Assembly (NCBI GenBank): GCA_965221375.1
Contig: OZ244883.1
Span: forward strand, 1,302,001-1,366,000
From: Poriferisulfidus sp965221375
Lineage (GTDB): Bacteria > Pseudomonadota > Gammaproteobacteria > Poriferisulfidales > Poriferisulfidaceae
Length of the DNA stretch: 64,000 bases
Direction of reading: 5' to 3'
The translations under genes were made by a program, and so were the position numbers. This document shows positions 52,377 through 60,286 of the stretch, one piece after another. Each line of letters begins with the position of its first letter. The first letter of the stretch is position 1. The notes beneath the pieces are model-generated. The model saw nothing but the letters and a program-made list of their open reading frames with translations. It searched no databases and had not been told where the DNA came from.

Positions 52377-52933
52377 ACCTCGGAGCTCTCGAGCAACTGG
52401 TGCAGGTAGCTCCAGTCAAAATGCGGACCGGGATCCGTCTTGCGCCCCGGTGCGATATCACTGTGACCGACCAGGCGTTCCGAACTCAACGTGGGGTATG
52501 TGTGCAGTAGCGCCTGGATGATCTCTGCGAGCACCTGTATCTGCCCTTGGGCATAGGGTTGTTCATCCGATCCTTCCAATTCGATGCCAATCGAGAAATC
52601 ATTGCATCCCGTGCGGCCCTGGTATTCGGAAGCTCCTGCGTGCCACGCACGTTTGTGAAAAGGCACGAACTGCACCACTTCAGCATCGCGGCGGATTAAA
52701 ACATGAGCCGAGACCCGCAGGTCCCGCAGTTGCTCAAAATAAGGATGCTCGCCAATATTCAGCACATTGGTGAACAACTGCTCTATCGCCGGACCCTCGA
52801 ATTGCCCAGGTGGCAGGCTGATACCATGCACCACGATGACATCCGGAAGACAACCGTCAGGGCGCTCGTCGCAGTTGGGGGATGCGACAAATCGCACTCC
52901 CTGAAGCCGTCCCTGTTCCTTGTCAATATGCAT
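52373..52933 (-). CDS. ampD: 1,6-anhydro-N-acetylmuramyl-L-alanine amidase AmpD
   Basis: Cytosolic zinc amidase that removes the peptide from anhydromuropeptides in cell-wall recycling, and so affects AmpC-type beta-lactamase induction where ampR is present. The 186-aa protein has the first zinc His in VIVVHGISLPPG, and the second His with the metal Asp in GHSDIAPGRKTDPG. HAGASEYQGRTGCNDFSIGIE is the substrate loop. The start is ATG 52933; GTG 52942 is possible. Confidence 0.95.
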   Translation of the reverse strand: MHIDKEQGRLQGVRFVASPNCDERPDGCLPDVIVVHGISLPPGQFEGPAIEQLFTNVLNIGEHPYFEQLRDLRVSAHVLIRRDAEVVQFVPFHKRAWHAGASEYQGRTGCNDFSIGIELEGSDEQPYAQGQIQVLAEIIQALLHTYPTLSSERLVGHSDIAPGRKTDPGPHFDWSYLHQLLESSEV

Positions 52934-53014
52934 CTGAATCACTCATTTTGCTAGAATAACGGGCGGTCATCAAGATTCATTCCCCTTCAACACATCTCCT
53001 TAATTTAAAGCATT

Positions 53015-54181
53015 GTGGGTGATCATACTGTCGTTTTAGCGATCTTTTTGATCTTTACAGGCGCGGCGATTCTAGCCACTTTTGCCTTATTTGCTCGCCA
53101 GACTCTACTGGTCGCTTACATTGGTCTAGGCCTCCTCATCGGTCCTTACAGCCTGGGCTGGGTAGACAGCGTGGATATGGTCAAGGAGATTTCACATATC
53201 GGAATTACCTTTTTGTTGTTCCTGCTGGGCCTGAACATGGCGCCGCAAAAATTGCTGGGTTTGTTCAAGAAAACCGCAGTGATTACGATATTGACCTGCC
53301 TGTTTTTTGCTGCCGGAGGCGCAGGTATTGTGTATGCGCTGGGATTCAGCATGGTGGACTCGCTCATCGTCGGCGCCGCACTCATGTTTTCCAGCACGAT
53401 TATCGGCTTGAAATTGCTGCCGACTACGGTCCTGCACCATCGCTTGACGGGCGAATTGATGATCAGCATCCTGCTGCTCCAGGATTTGATCGCCATCGCG
53501 ATTCTGCTGGCTATCGAATCGCAAGGGGGCCTGACCGTGGGCAACGAATATTTACGAATGGCATTGGGCGTGCCCTCGGTTGCGGGGTTGGCGCTGTTGG
53601 CCCAGCGCTATGTTCTGACTCCCCTGTTCGCCCGCTACGACCAGTTTCAGGAATACATTTTTTTGGTCGTCATTGGCTGGTGTCTGGGAATGGCGGAAGC
53701 CGGAGCCTTCTTGGGATTATCCACAGAGTCCGGGGCTTTTATCGCCGGTGTCGCATTGGCGGCCAGCCCCATCGCAAACTACATTGCCGAAGTGCTTCGG
53801 CCTTTGCGCGATTTCTTTCTGGTTATTTTCTTCTTCTCCATCGGCGCTACCTACAATTGGCACAACTTCGGGGATGTCCTGCTGCCGTCCTTACTTTTGG
53901 TTGCATTCATAACGCTGAGCAAGCCCTGGTTGTTCCGGGTGTTGCTCACACGGGCCGACATCAAACCCGAGCGCTCCAAAGAAATCGGTGTGCGCTTGGG
54001 CAATATCAGTGAATTCTCTCTGCTGATCTCCGTCTTGGCTCTGACCAACAGCGTGATTACCGAGACGGCCGCTTCTGTGATTCAAACAACGACTCTGATA
54101 ACCTTCATTATTTCGTCTTACTGGATTGTTCTGTTTTATCCGTCACCGATGGCAATTTCCGACGAATTGCGCCAACAGTAG
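53015..54181 (+). CDS. CPA2-type cation:proton antiporter membrane domain
   Basis: A 388-aa inner-membrane protein with about 12 hydrophobic helices, matching the Na+/H+ exchanger domain of KefB/KefC and YbaL-type carriers (GLLIGPYSLGW, FLLFLLGLNM, SSTIIGLKLL, ILLLQDLIAI, GAFIAGVALA). The cytosolic TrkA-N domain found in Kef proteins is missing, so gating must differ. The start is GTG at 53015, since no in-frame ATG lies upstream and the first helix begins right after. TAGAAT near 52950 may be its -10 box. Confidence 0.88.
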   Translation: MGDHTVVLAIFLIFTGAAILATFALFARQTLLVAYIGLGLLIGPYSLGWVDSVDMVKEISHIGITFLLFLLGLNMAPQKLLGLFKKTAVITILTCLFFAAGGAGIVYALGFSMVDSLIVGAALMFSSTIIGLKLLPTTVLHHRLTGELMISILLLQDLIAIAILLAIESQGGLTVGNEYLRMALGVPSVAGLALLAQRYVLTPLFARYDQFQEYIFLVVIGWCLGMAEAGAFLGLSTESGAFIAGVALAASPIANYIAEVLRPLRDFFLVIFFFSIGATYNWHNFGDVLLPSLLLVAFITLSKPWLFRVLLTRADIKPERSKEIGVRLGNISEFSLLISVLALTNSVITETAASVIQTTTLITFIISSYWIVLFYPSPMAISDELRQQ

Positions 54182-54239
54182 CCAGACACAAAGGGTGTCT
54201 CGACCTCCACCCACCCTTCACAAGTTTTACACCGCAGTC

Positions 54240-54602
54240 ATGGACTCGACCATTCCAGATTTCACGGAACGCGAAAAATGGGTTATCCGTACCACAGTGG
54301 ATGAACGCTGGAACCAAGGCGCGATAGAACTGCATGCCGCTGATGTGGAGGTTCGTTTGCGCCCCCAAGACGAAACCGGCACCCCGTGTCCCGCACTGTT
54401 TTGGGCCGTCAACGACTGCAACTTCGTCGTCATCAAAACGGCCGAAAGCTGCTATCGATGCCAGTTTTTTTATAATGATTTGCAGCAAATGGGCCCGGAT
54501 GTGACTGAATACACGGAACTGGCGGAATGCGTCGTGCAGTTGCTGCAAACCCAAGCCGATTTTGCCCGCATGACGGGACGCACCGCTACTGCTGATTCGT
54601 GA
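54240..54602 (+). CDS. Hypothetical protein upstream of PPi-PFK
   Basis: A 120-aa soluble protein with pattern TEREKWVIRTTVDERWNQG near the N-terminus and conserved-looking CYRCQFFYNDLQQMG. No family recognised. ATG 54240 is used because the reading frame before it lies inside the antiporter gene. The stop overlaps the start of the phosphofructokinase gene (TGATG), so the two are translationally coupled. Confidence 0.8.
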   Translation: MDSTIPDFTEREKWVIRTTVDERWNQGAIELHAADVEVRLRPQDETGTPCPALFWAVNDCNFVVIKTAESCYRCQFFYNDLQQMGPDVTEYTELAECVVQLLQTQADFARMTGRTATADS

Positions 54603-55861
54603 TGACCCGCCGCAACGCTTTTTATGCGCAATCAGGTGGCCCTACGGCCGTCATCAATACCTCCGCTTGCGGCGTCATTGAAACGGCGCGGGCCCACCGA
54701 GACAAAATTGCAAACGTCTACGCGGGACGCAACGGAATTCTGGGTGCGCTGCATGAAAATCTCGTCGACACCAACCGTGAGACCGCACGCACCATTCGCG
54801 CCTTGTACAACACGCCTGGCGCGGCTTTCGGCTCCTGCCGCTACAAACTGAAAAGCCTGCAGGAACATCGCGCCGAATACGAACGCTTGCTGGAAGTCTT
54901 CGAAGCACACAATATTGGTTACTTTTTTTACAACGGCGGCGGCGATTCTCAGGACACGGCCTGGAAAGTCGCTCAATTGGCCGAACAAGTCGGCTATCCC
55001 ATCCAAAGCATTGGCGTACCCAAAACTGTGGACAACGACCTTCCCATCACTGACAACTGCCCCGGCTTCGGTTCGGTCGCCAAATACGTCGCCACCTCCA
55101 TCCGCGAGGCAGGCCTGGATGTTGCCAGCATGTCAGCCACCTCCACCAAAGTATTTATCCTTGAAGTGATGGGACGACATGCCGGCTGGATTGCCGCTGC
55201 CGGCGGTCTGGCATCCCGACGACCTGAAGAAGCGCCACACTTAATCCTGTTTCCGGAAATCCCGTTTGAGTCTCAAGCTTATTTGGAGCGCGTGGAGTAC
55301 TGCGTGAAGAAATTCGGCTTTTGCGCCATTGTCGCTTCCGAGGGTGTGCGCACCTCGGATGGCAAGTTTCTTGCTGAAGCCGGCAGCAGTGATGCATTCG
55401 GTCATGCCCAGCTCGGAGGTAATGCGCTCGTCCTCGCCCAATTGGTCAAGGAACATCTGGGTTACAAATACCATTGGGCAGTTGCCGATTATCTGCAGCG
55501 CGCAGCCCGCCACATTGCCTCGGCAACCGACTTGCGCCAAGCCTACGCAGTCGGACGCGCCGCGGTTCGTTTGGCTCTTGACGGGAAAACTGCTCTCATG
55601 CCCACCATTCTGCGTACCTCAAACCACCCCTATCGTTGGCGTATCGGACAGACGGCTCTTTCAAAAGTCGCCAACAAAGAACGCATGATGCCTCGCAGTT
55701 ATATTACGAAGGACGGTTTCGGAATTACCCAACGCTGCCGGACTTATTTGGAACCGCTGATTCGCGGGGAACAGCCTCCTCCCTTCAAACAGGGGTTGCC
55801 GGAGTATGCTCAACTCAAGAATATTACGGTCGCCCGCAAACTCCCCTCTTTTACCACATGA
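54602..55861 (+). CDS. pfp: PPi-type 6-phosphofructokinase
   Basis: A 419-aa phosphofructokinase of the pyrophosphate-using group, which works reversibly in glycolysis and gluconeogenesis. The loop NGGGDS (about residue 113) has Asp at the position that is Gly in ATP enzymes, and PKTVDND (about 139) has the Lys typical of PPi users. GRHAGWIAAAG is the substrate motif. PPi-PFKs are frequent in autotrophs and methylotrophs, where they save energy. An in-frame GTG (54599) precedes the ATG. It overlaps the next small gene by 4 nt. Confidence 0.92.
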   Translation: MTRRNAFYAQSGGPTAVINTSACGVIETARAHRDKIANVYAGRNGILGALHENLVDTNRETARTIRALYNTPGAAFGSCRYKLKSLQEHRAEYERLLEVFEAHNIGYFFYNGGGDSQDTAWKVAQLAEQVGYPIQSIGVPKTVDNDLPITDNCPGFGSVAKYVATSIREAGLDVASMSATSTKVFILEVMGRHAGWIAAAGGLASRRPEEAPHLILFPEIPFESQAYLERVEYCVKKFGFCAIVASEGVRTSDGKFLAEAGSSDAFGHAQLGGNALVLAQLVKEHLGYKYHWAVADYLQRAARHIASATDLRQAYAVGRAAVRLALDGKTALMPTILRTSNHPYRWRIGQTALSKVANKERMMPRSYITKDGFGITQRCRTYLEPLIRGEQPPPFKQGLPEYAQLKNITVARKLPSFTT

Positions 55862-56055
55862 CTCTTGATAAAGCACGCGAACTCCTGCAGAAGCAGGCAC
55901 AAGTCGCCGGAGGCTACACGCGCAATGGAGCGCGCCTGATTCTGGCCGAAGTACAAAAAGAGCACGGCCAGGAAGCCGTCGATGCCCTGATTCGGGAACT
56001 GGATTTGGAAACGATTTTTGGCTTCACGCCAGGCACGCATTTCAAAGGTGCCTAA
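55858..56055 (+). CDS. Small hypothetical protein between pfp and cmoA
   Basis: A 65-aa protein (MTLDKARELLQKQAQVAGGY, then GHEQEAV-like helix and FGFTPGTHF). Mostly helical and hydrophilic. Its ATG overlaps the PPi-PFK stop (ATGA), and its stop overlaps the probable GTG start of cmoA by 8 nt. No function is recognised; the position suggests co-translation with both. Confidence 0.75.
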   Translation: MTLDKARELLQKQAQVAGGYTRNGARLILAEVQKEHGQEAVDALIRELDLETIFGFTPGTHFKGA

Positions 56056-56788
56056 ACCCACATCCGAGCGCACCTGCGATCAGTTGTACGCCGCTTCCCG
56101 ACCGGAAGCACCTTTCCAATTCAATGCCGAAGTCGCTGAAGTTTTTCAGGACATGGTGGAACGCTCGGTGCCCGGATATGCCTCTTTAATCCACGGTATT
56201 GGAGTGCTGGGCTCTCGTTTTGCGCAACCCGAAACCTGCTGTTACGACTTGGGCTGCTCCTTGGGAGCTGGCGCCCGCATTCTCAAGGCACGGGTACCGC
56301 AGAATTGCCGTGTCATCGGCATTGACTCCTCAAGCGAAATGATTGCGCGCTGTCTTGAAACTCCAGACTCCGGCATCCAATACCTTTGCTCCGATATTCG
56401 TGATGTGAAGTTCGACACCGCCAGCGTCGTCGTCCTTAATTTGACGCTGCAGTTTTTGGATGTTGCCAACCGCCTGCCAATGCTCAAACGTATCGCCGAC
56501 GCTCTGCACCCCGAAGGCGTGCTCATATTGACCGAAAAGATTAAATTTGAGGAGCCGCATGAAAGCTGCTTGCAGGCTCGGTACGAATCTTTCAAAAAAA
56601 TGCAGGGTTACAGTGAACTGGAAATTAGCCAAAAACGCGCGGCTTTGGAACAAACCCTGGTTCGCGACTCGCTTGCCACTCACCGCGAACGCCTGCATAC
56701 CGCCGGTTTTCATCAAATCCATACCTGGTTTCAATGTCTGCACTTCACCTCCATACTGGCTTTTCGCCGGAACGGGAAGAATTCCTGA
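56048..56788 (+). CDS. cmoA: Carboxy-SAM synthase CmoA
   Basis: Makes carboxy-S-adenosylmethionine from SAM and prephenate, for CmoB. The 246-aa protein has VFQDMVERSVPGYASLI, the SAM motif YDLGCSLGAGARIL, and VVVLNLTLQFLD, all characteristic. The start is probably GTG at 56048; a TTG at 56018 lies within the previous gene. It overlaps cmoB by 55 nt, an unusually long overlap. Confidence 0.95.
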   Translation: MPKPTSERTCDQLYAASRPEAPFQFNAEVAEVFQDMVERSVPGYASLIHGIGVLGSRFAQPETCCYDLGCSLGAGARILKARVPQNCRVIGIDSSSEMIARCLETPDSGIQYLCSDIRDVKFDTASVVVLNLTLQFLDVANRLPMLKRIADALHPEGVLILTEKIKFEEPHESCLQARYESFKKMQGYSELEISQKRAALEQTLVRDSLATHRERLHTAGFHQIHTWFQCLHFTSILAFRRNGKNS

Positions 56789-57723
56789 CCGACCTCCTTC
56801 AACACGCCGGTTGCGGAGACTGGATTGCGTCTGCGCAACAGTGCTGGCAAGATCCGCAACACGGCGATTTTGTTGACTGGAAAAAGGCAGTCCAAGCTTT
56901 GCCTGCATGCCAAGCGCAAACGGTTCAGCTGGATGTCTCGCAACCGATTATTGGCGGCAGCGATGAATTGGATTCACACCAGAAAGATATTCTGCACCGT
57001 ACCCTGCGCACTTTAGTGCCGTGGCGCAAAGGCCCGTTCTCCCTGTTCGGCATTTCCGTTGATGCCGAATGGCGCAGCGACATGAAATGGGACCGGCTGG
57101 CTTCACACATTAATCTGCAGGATCGTCAGATATTGGATGTCGGTTGCGGGAATGGTTATTACCTGCTGCGCATGGTCGGTCAAGGCGCTCGTCTAGCGCT
57201 TGGGGTCGAGCCTTCATGGCTGTCGCATTGGCAATTCGCCGCCGTGACACATTTTCTTCCTGCCGATTTTCCCGCCTGGATGGTCCCCGCGCGCCTTGAA
57301 ACCTTACCCAAAGCCTCATTCGACACAATTTTTTCGATGGGCGTCCTGCATCACCAAAAGAATCCTCAAGAACACCTGCAGCAGTTACACAAATTTTTAC
57401 GCCCCGGCGGCGAACTGGTGTTGGAGACCCTTGTCTGCACCCAAACACCCTCTTCCGGCATCCTTCCAATCGAAACCCGCTACGCCAATATGCGTAATGT
57501 CCCCATGCTACTGCATCCCGACTACATCCAGACGCAATTGGAAAAAATCGGGTTTCGAACCTCGCAACCCATCGACTGTACAAGCACCACACCCTCCGAA
57601 CAGCGAAGCACTGACTGGATGCCTTTTTACTCTTTAAAAAATGCCTTGGACCCGGCCGACTCCACCCGCACGATTGAAGGATACCCTGCGCCTTTACGAG
57701 CGATTTTCATCGCGCAAGCATAG
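56734..57723 (+). CDS. cmoB: tRNA U34 carboxymethyltransferase CmoB
   Basis: Uses carboxy-SAM to turn ho5U34 into cmo5U34 in tRNA. The 329-aa protein has WRKGPFSLFGISVDAEWRS, the SAM motif ILDVGCGNGYYLLRM, GVEPSWLSHWQF, SMGVLHHQKNP and DWMPFYSLKNAL, matching E. coli CmoB. With trhO in the window the whole pathway is accounted for. A promoter for the next gene follows at once. Confidence 0.96.
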   Translation: MSALHLHTGFSPEREEFLTDLLQHAGCGDWIASAQQCWQDPQHGDFVDWKKAVQALPACQAQTVQLDVSQPIIGGSDELDSHQKDILHRTLRTLVPWRKGPFSLFGISVDAEWRSDMKWDRLASHINLQDRQILDVGCGNGYYLLRMVGQGARLALGVEPSWLSHWQFAAVTHFLPADFPAWMVPARLETLPKASFDTIFSMGVLHHQKNPQEHLQQLHKFLRPGGELVLETLVCTQTPSSGILPIETRYANMRNVPMLLHPDYIQTQLEKIGFRTSQPIDCTSTTPSEQRSTDWMPFYSLKNALDPADSTRTIEGYPAPLRAIFIAQA

Positions 57724-57729
57724 CGCCCG

Positions 57730-57735
57730 TATAAT
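57730..57735 (+). promoter_or_regulatory. TATAAT -10 box upstream of the sulfurtransferase gene
   Basis: A perfect TATAAT lies 7 bp after the cmoB stop and 68 bp before the sulfurtransferase ATG. No good -35 is visible (TTTCAT at 57705-57710 has 19-bp spacing). Confidence 0.45.
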
Positions 57736-57802
57736 GACTTTTGCGCCTGTGACTTCGTTTTCATCGGACACAAACGCCTTCAAAGCCGGTACTTAAACCC
57801 TC

Positions 57803-58654
57803 ATGCAATCCACTTTAATTGAGACCGACGAACTGGAAAAATTGCTGATGCAAGGCAGTGTCGTCATCTTGGATTGTCGCTTTGATGTGAGCCGTCCGGA
57901 AGTCGGCGCAACCGCATGGCGCAGTGGGCATATCCCGAACGCACACTACGTGGATTTGGATGTCGATATGGCGGCCCCCGCAAGTGACACCAGCGGACGT
58001 CATCCCCTGCCCGAGCCGGAAATCTTTCAAGCCCGACTCGAATCCTACGGTATCACGCCGACCTCACAGGTGGTGGTGTATGACGATGCGGGTGGTGCGA
58101 TAGCCGGTCGCATGTGGTGGCTACTGCGCTGGATCGGTCATGAAGCGGTCTCTGTGCTCAACGGCGGTTGGCCCAAATGGATCCAAGAAAACCGCCCGGT
58201 ATCGACCGAAGTCCCGACAAGCGCTGCCAGTCACTATCCGATTACGCCCGACCGTTCTCTTTGGTTGTCCACCGAACAAGTGGAGGCCCAGCTGGAACAA
58301 CAAAATATTCAATTGCTGGATGCTCGAGACCCGGCTCGTTTTGCCGGAGATGTCGAGCCCCTGGATACCAAAGCAGGACATATTCCGGGAGCACAAAACA
58401 TGCCTTTCCGTGCCAATCTGAATGATGACGGCACATTTCTCTCGACCGAAGCTCTACGCGAACGTTTCCAGGCGATTGCCGACCATCCCCAACCCGTCTG
58501 TCATTCTTGCGGTTCCGGGGTGACCGCCTGCCACAACCTTTTAGCCATGGCCTACGCCGGCTTGGAGCCCGGGCAACTCTACGTGGGGTCTTGGAGCGAG
58601 TGGATTCGTAATCCACGCCGACCCATTGAAACGGGTAATGCGCCCTCTGATTGA
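57803..58654 (+). CDS. sseA: 3-Mercaptopyruvate sulfurtransferase-like protein
   Basis: A 283-aa protein with two rhodanese domains; the C-terminal one is catalytic. The active loop CGSGVTA (Cys about residue 236) is the mercaptopyruvate type; thiosulfate rhodaneses have CRKGVT. Other signatures are WRSGHIPNAHYVDLD, VVVYDDAGGAIAGRMWWLLR and the C-terminal YVGSWSEWIRNPRRPIE. It moves sulfane sulfur and may feed thiol or sulfide pools. It overlaps the Nudix gene by 1 nt (TGATG). Confidence 0.94.
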   Translation: MQSTLIETDELEKLLMQGSVVILDCRFDVSRPEVGATAWRSGHIPNAHYVDLDVDMAAPASDTSGRHPLPEPEIFQARLESYGITPTSQVVVYDDAGGAIAGRMWWLLRWIGHEAVSVLNGGWPKWIQENRPVSTEVPTSAASHYPITPDRSLWLSTEQVEAQLEQQNIQLLDARDPARFAGDVEPLDTKAGHIPGAQNMPFRANLNDDGTFLSTEALRERFQAIADHPQPVCHSCGSGVTACHNLLAMAYAGLEPGQLYVGSWSEWIRNPRRPIETGNAPSD

Positions 58655-59232
58655 TGCGTATTGATCCGTCTTACTGCCCGCAATGCGGCTCCGGCGAACT
58701 TCTCTATCGCATTCCTGAAGGCGATACCAAGCCGCGTCACGTCTGCCAACGATGCGGCTACATTATCTACAGCAATCCCTTGACGGTCGCAGGCGCCATA
58801 CTTGAGTGGGAAGGAAAAATTTTGCTGTGCAAACGCGCCATCAAGCCTCGTTACGGATTATGGACGTTACCGGCCGGCTTTATGGAAAATCACGAGACCC
58901 TCGAAGAATGCGCGCGCCGCGAGTGTATGGAAGAAGCCAACGCCGAAATACAAGACATTCAACTTTTTAGCGTCTACAGCCTGCCCCATGTATCGCAGAT
59001 CTACGCAATCTATTCCGGCATCCTTCTAAACGGCCAGGCCTCTCCGGGGCCGGAGTCCTCCGACACCCAACTGGTGCAGCCGGAAGAAATCCCATGGGAT
59101 CAAATTGCGTTTGATGTCATTCGCATCAACCTCGAACTGTATTTGGAACATGGGCTTGGCAACGGTCATGTTCATACCGGCACCGTGGCTCCTTTTGCCG
59201 GCGCGAATGCCCAAGCCGAACCCGGCGCATGA
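58654..59232 (+). CDS. Nudix hydrolase with N-terminal zinc ribbon
   Basis: A 192-aa protein. An N-terminal zinc ribbon (CPQCG, then CQRCGY) precedes a Nudix box of the form Gx5Ex7REUxEExGU (GFMENHETLEECARRECMEE). The arrangement resembles ADP-ribose or NADH pyrophosphatase-like Nudix proteins, but the substrate is unclear. A TTG at 58651 precedes the preferred ATG. It starts on the stop codon of sseA and overlaps the next gene by 4 nt. Confidence 0.9.
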   Translation: MRIDPSYCPQCGSGELLYRIPEGDTKPRHVCQRCGYIIYSNPLTVAGAILEWEGKILLCKRAIKPRYGLWTLPAGFMENHETLEECARRECMEEANAEIQDIQLFSVYSLPHVSQIYAIYSGILLNGQASPGPESSDTQLVQPEEIPWDQIAFDVIRINLELYLEHGLGNGHVHTGTVAPFAGANAQAEPGA

Positions 59233-59597
59233 GCGAAGCACGCTTGCTCGCCATTATTGAACTCGGCGGATATCCTGATTTCAAGCCTCTTTATCAACGC
59301 TTGGGCTATACGGTCGAAATCTGCGTCTCCATGCGCAAAGCATTAGCCTCCATTCGTCGTCAACCGCCCGACGTCATTGTTTGCGAATTCAACTTTCAAT
59401 CTGATTTCCGTGATCGCACCAGTAGCCTGGAATCCATGATTGCTTCAATCCAAAAGCTCCCCGATATTCGTACGATCGTCATTATGGAGCCTGGCCACCG
59501 AGAAAAATTCACGTTGCTGGAAAAGCAACATACTTTCCATGCGGTACTGGAATTGCCCATCTCTGAAATGCAGATGCAGGATGCATTGAAATCGTAA
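59229..59597 (+). CDS. Receiver-like hypothetical protein
   Basis: A 122-aa alpha/beta protein whose order resembles a CheY-like fold (GYTVEICVSMRKALASIRRQ, PPDVIVCEFNF, IRTIVIMEPGH). The phosphorylatable Asp of true receivers would be at the end of PPDVIVCEF and appears as Glu or Asn, so it is probably not phosphorylated. It overlaps the Nudix stop (ATGA). Function unknown. Confidence 0.8.
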   Translation: MSEARLLAIIELGGYPDFKPLYQRLGYTVEICVSMRKALASIRRQPPDVIVCEFNFQSDFRDRTSSLESMIASIQKLPDIRTIVIMEPGHREKFTLLEKQHTFHAVLELPISEMQMQDALKS

Positions 59598-59628
59598 GGT
59601 GGGCTGAATAATTCACAGCCACTGAGCC

Positions 59629-59901
59629 ATGATCCGTTACGAAAAGCGCGTGCCACCCGGCAAATTGGAGGTCTGGGCTGTGGAGGATTGGCCGGAATGG
59701 GATGCACCGCCCGGACGCACGGCCCGCACGATTGTGATTCCGGAAGAATATTTCTTATTGGAAGGACATCTGCGCATTCATGCGCAAGGGCAACCTGTGA
59801 TTGATCTACAAGGGGGTGATTGGGTTGCCTTCGAATCCGGAACGGTCTGTGAAATCGAAGTGATTGAACCGGTCCAGGGTTTTCGCCAAGTCGGCGTTTA
59901 G
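59629..59901 (+). CDS. Cupin-like hypothetical protein
   Basis: A 90-aa all-beta protein with a cupin-like pattern (EEYFLLEGHLRIH, then GGDWVAFESGTVCEIEV). It lacks the typical two-His metal motif of active cupins. It lies 31 bp after the receiver-like gene. Its stop interlocks with the bolA stop on the other strand (TTAG). Confidence 0.75.
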   Translation: MIRYEKRVPPGKLEVWAVEDWPEWDAPPGRTARTIVIPEEYFLLEGHLRIHAQGQPVIDLQGGDWVAFESGTVCEIEVIEPVQGFRQVGV

Positions 59902-60218
59902 GATTGTGCCTTTCCTCCCCGACAGGGCGGGCTGTCCGGCACGTCCGGATTCGTGCGCCACTCATCTTCACTCAAGGTATGCAGTGCAAGGGCATGTACT
60001 TGCCCGGCCAATTCCTCTGCGAGAATTCGATTAATGCGCCGATGGCGCTGCACCAAAGATTGTCCCGTGAATTCCGGGGCCACCACCGTCACCTTAAAAT
60101 GCGATTGTGCCCCCTGGGGCACATTGTGCATGTAGCTTTCATCTTCCACGTCCAAATAAACCGGTGTCAATTCAACGGTTAGTTTGTCCGTGATGCGCTG
60201 CTGCATATCCATCGTCAT
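59898..60218 (-). CDS. bolA: BolA-family protein
   Basis: A 106-aa BolA fold (LTVELTPVYLDVEDES, then HFKVTVVAPEFTGQSLVQRHR, RINRILAEEL). BolA proteins pair with monothiol glutaredoxins in iron-sulfur handling, and some affect cell shape. The conserved His in the HALALHTLSEDEW segment is present. It is convergent with the cupin-like gene and separated from aprA by a terminator. Confidence 0.93.
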   Translation of the reverse strand: MTMDMQQRITDKLTVELTPVYLDVEDESYMHNVPQGAQSHFKVTVVAPEFTGQSLVQRHRRINRILAEELAGQVHALALHTLSEDEWRTNPDVPDSPPCRGGKAQS

Positions 60219-60227
60219 TATTGTCGC

Positions 60228-60270
60228 TTAAAAAGAAAACGGGAAGGAAGCTTACGCCTCCTTCCCGTTA
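60228..60270 (-). terminator. Terminator after aprA
   Basis: Inverted repeat AACGGGAAGG/CCTTCCCGTT extended to about 14 bp with one mismatch (60238-60269), followed on the minus strand by TTCTTTTTAAG. It ends the aprBA operon just before bolA. Confidence 0.88.
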
Positions 60271-60286
60271 TTTTCAAGAAAAATGC

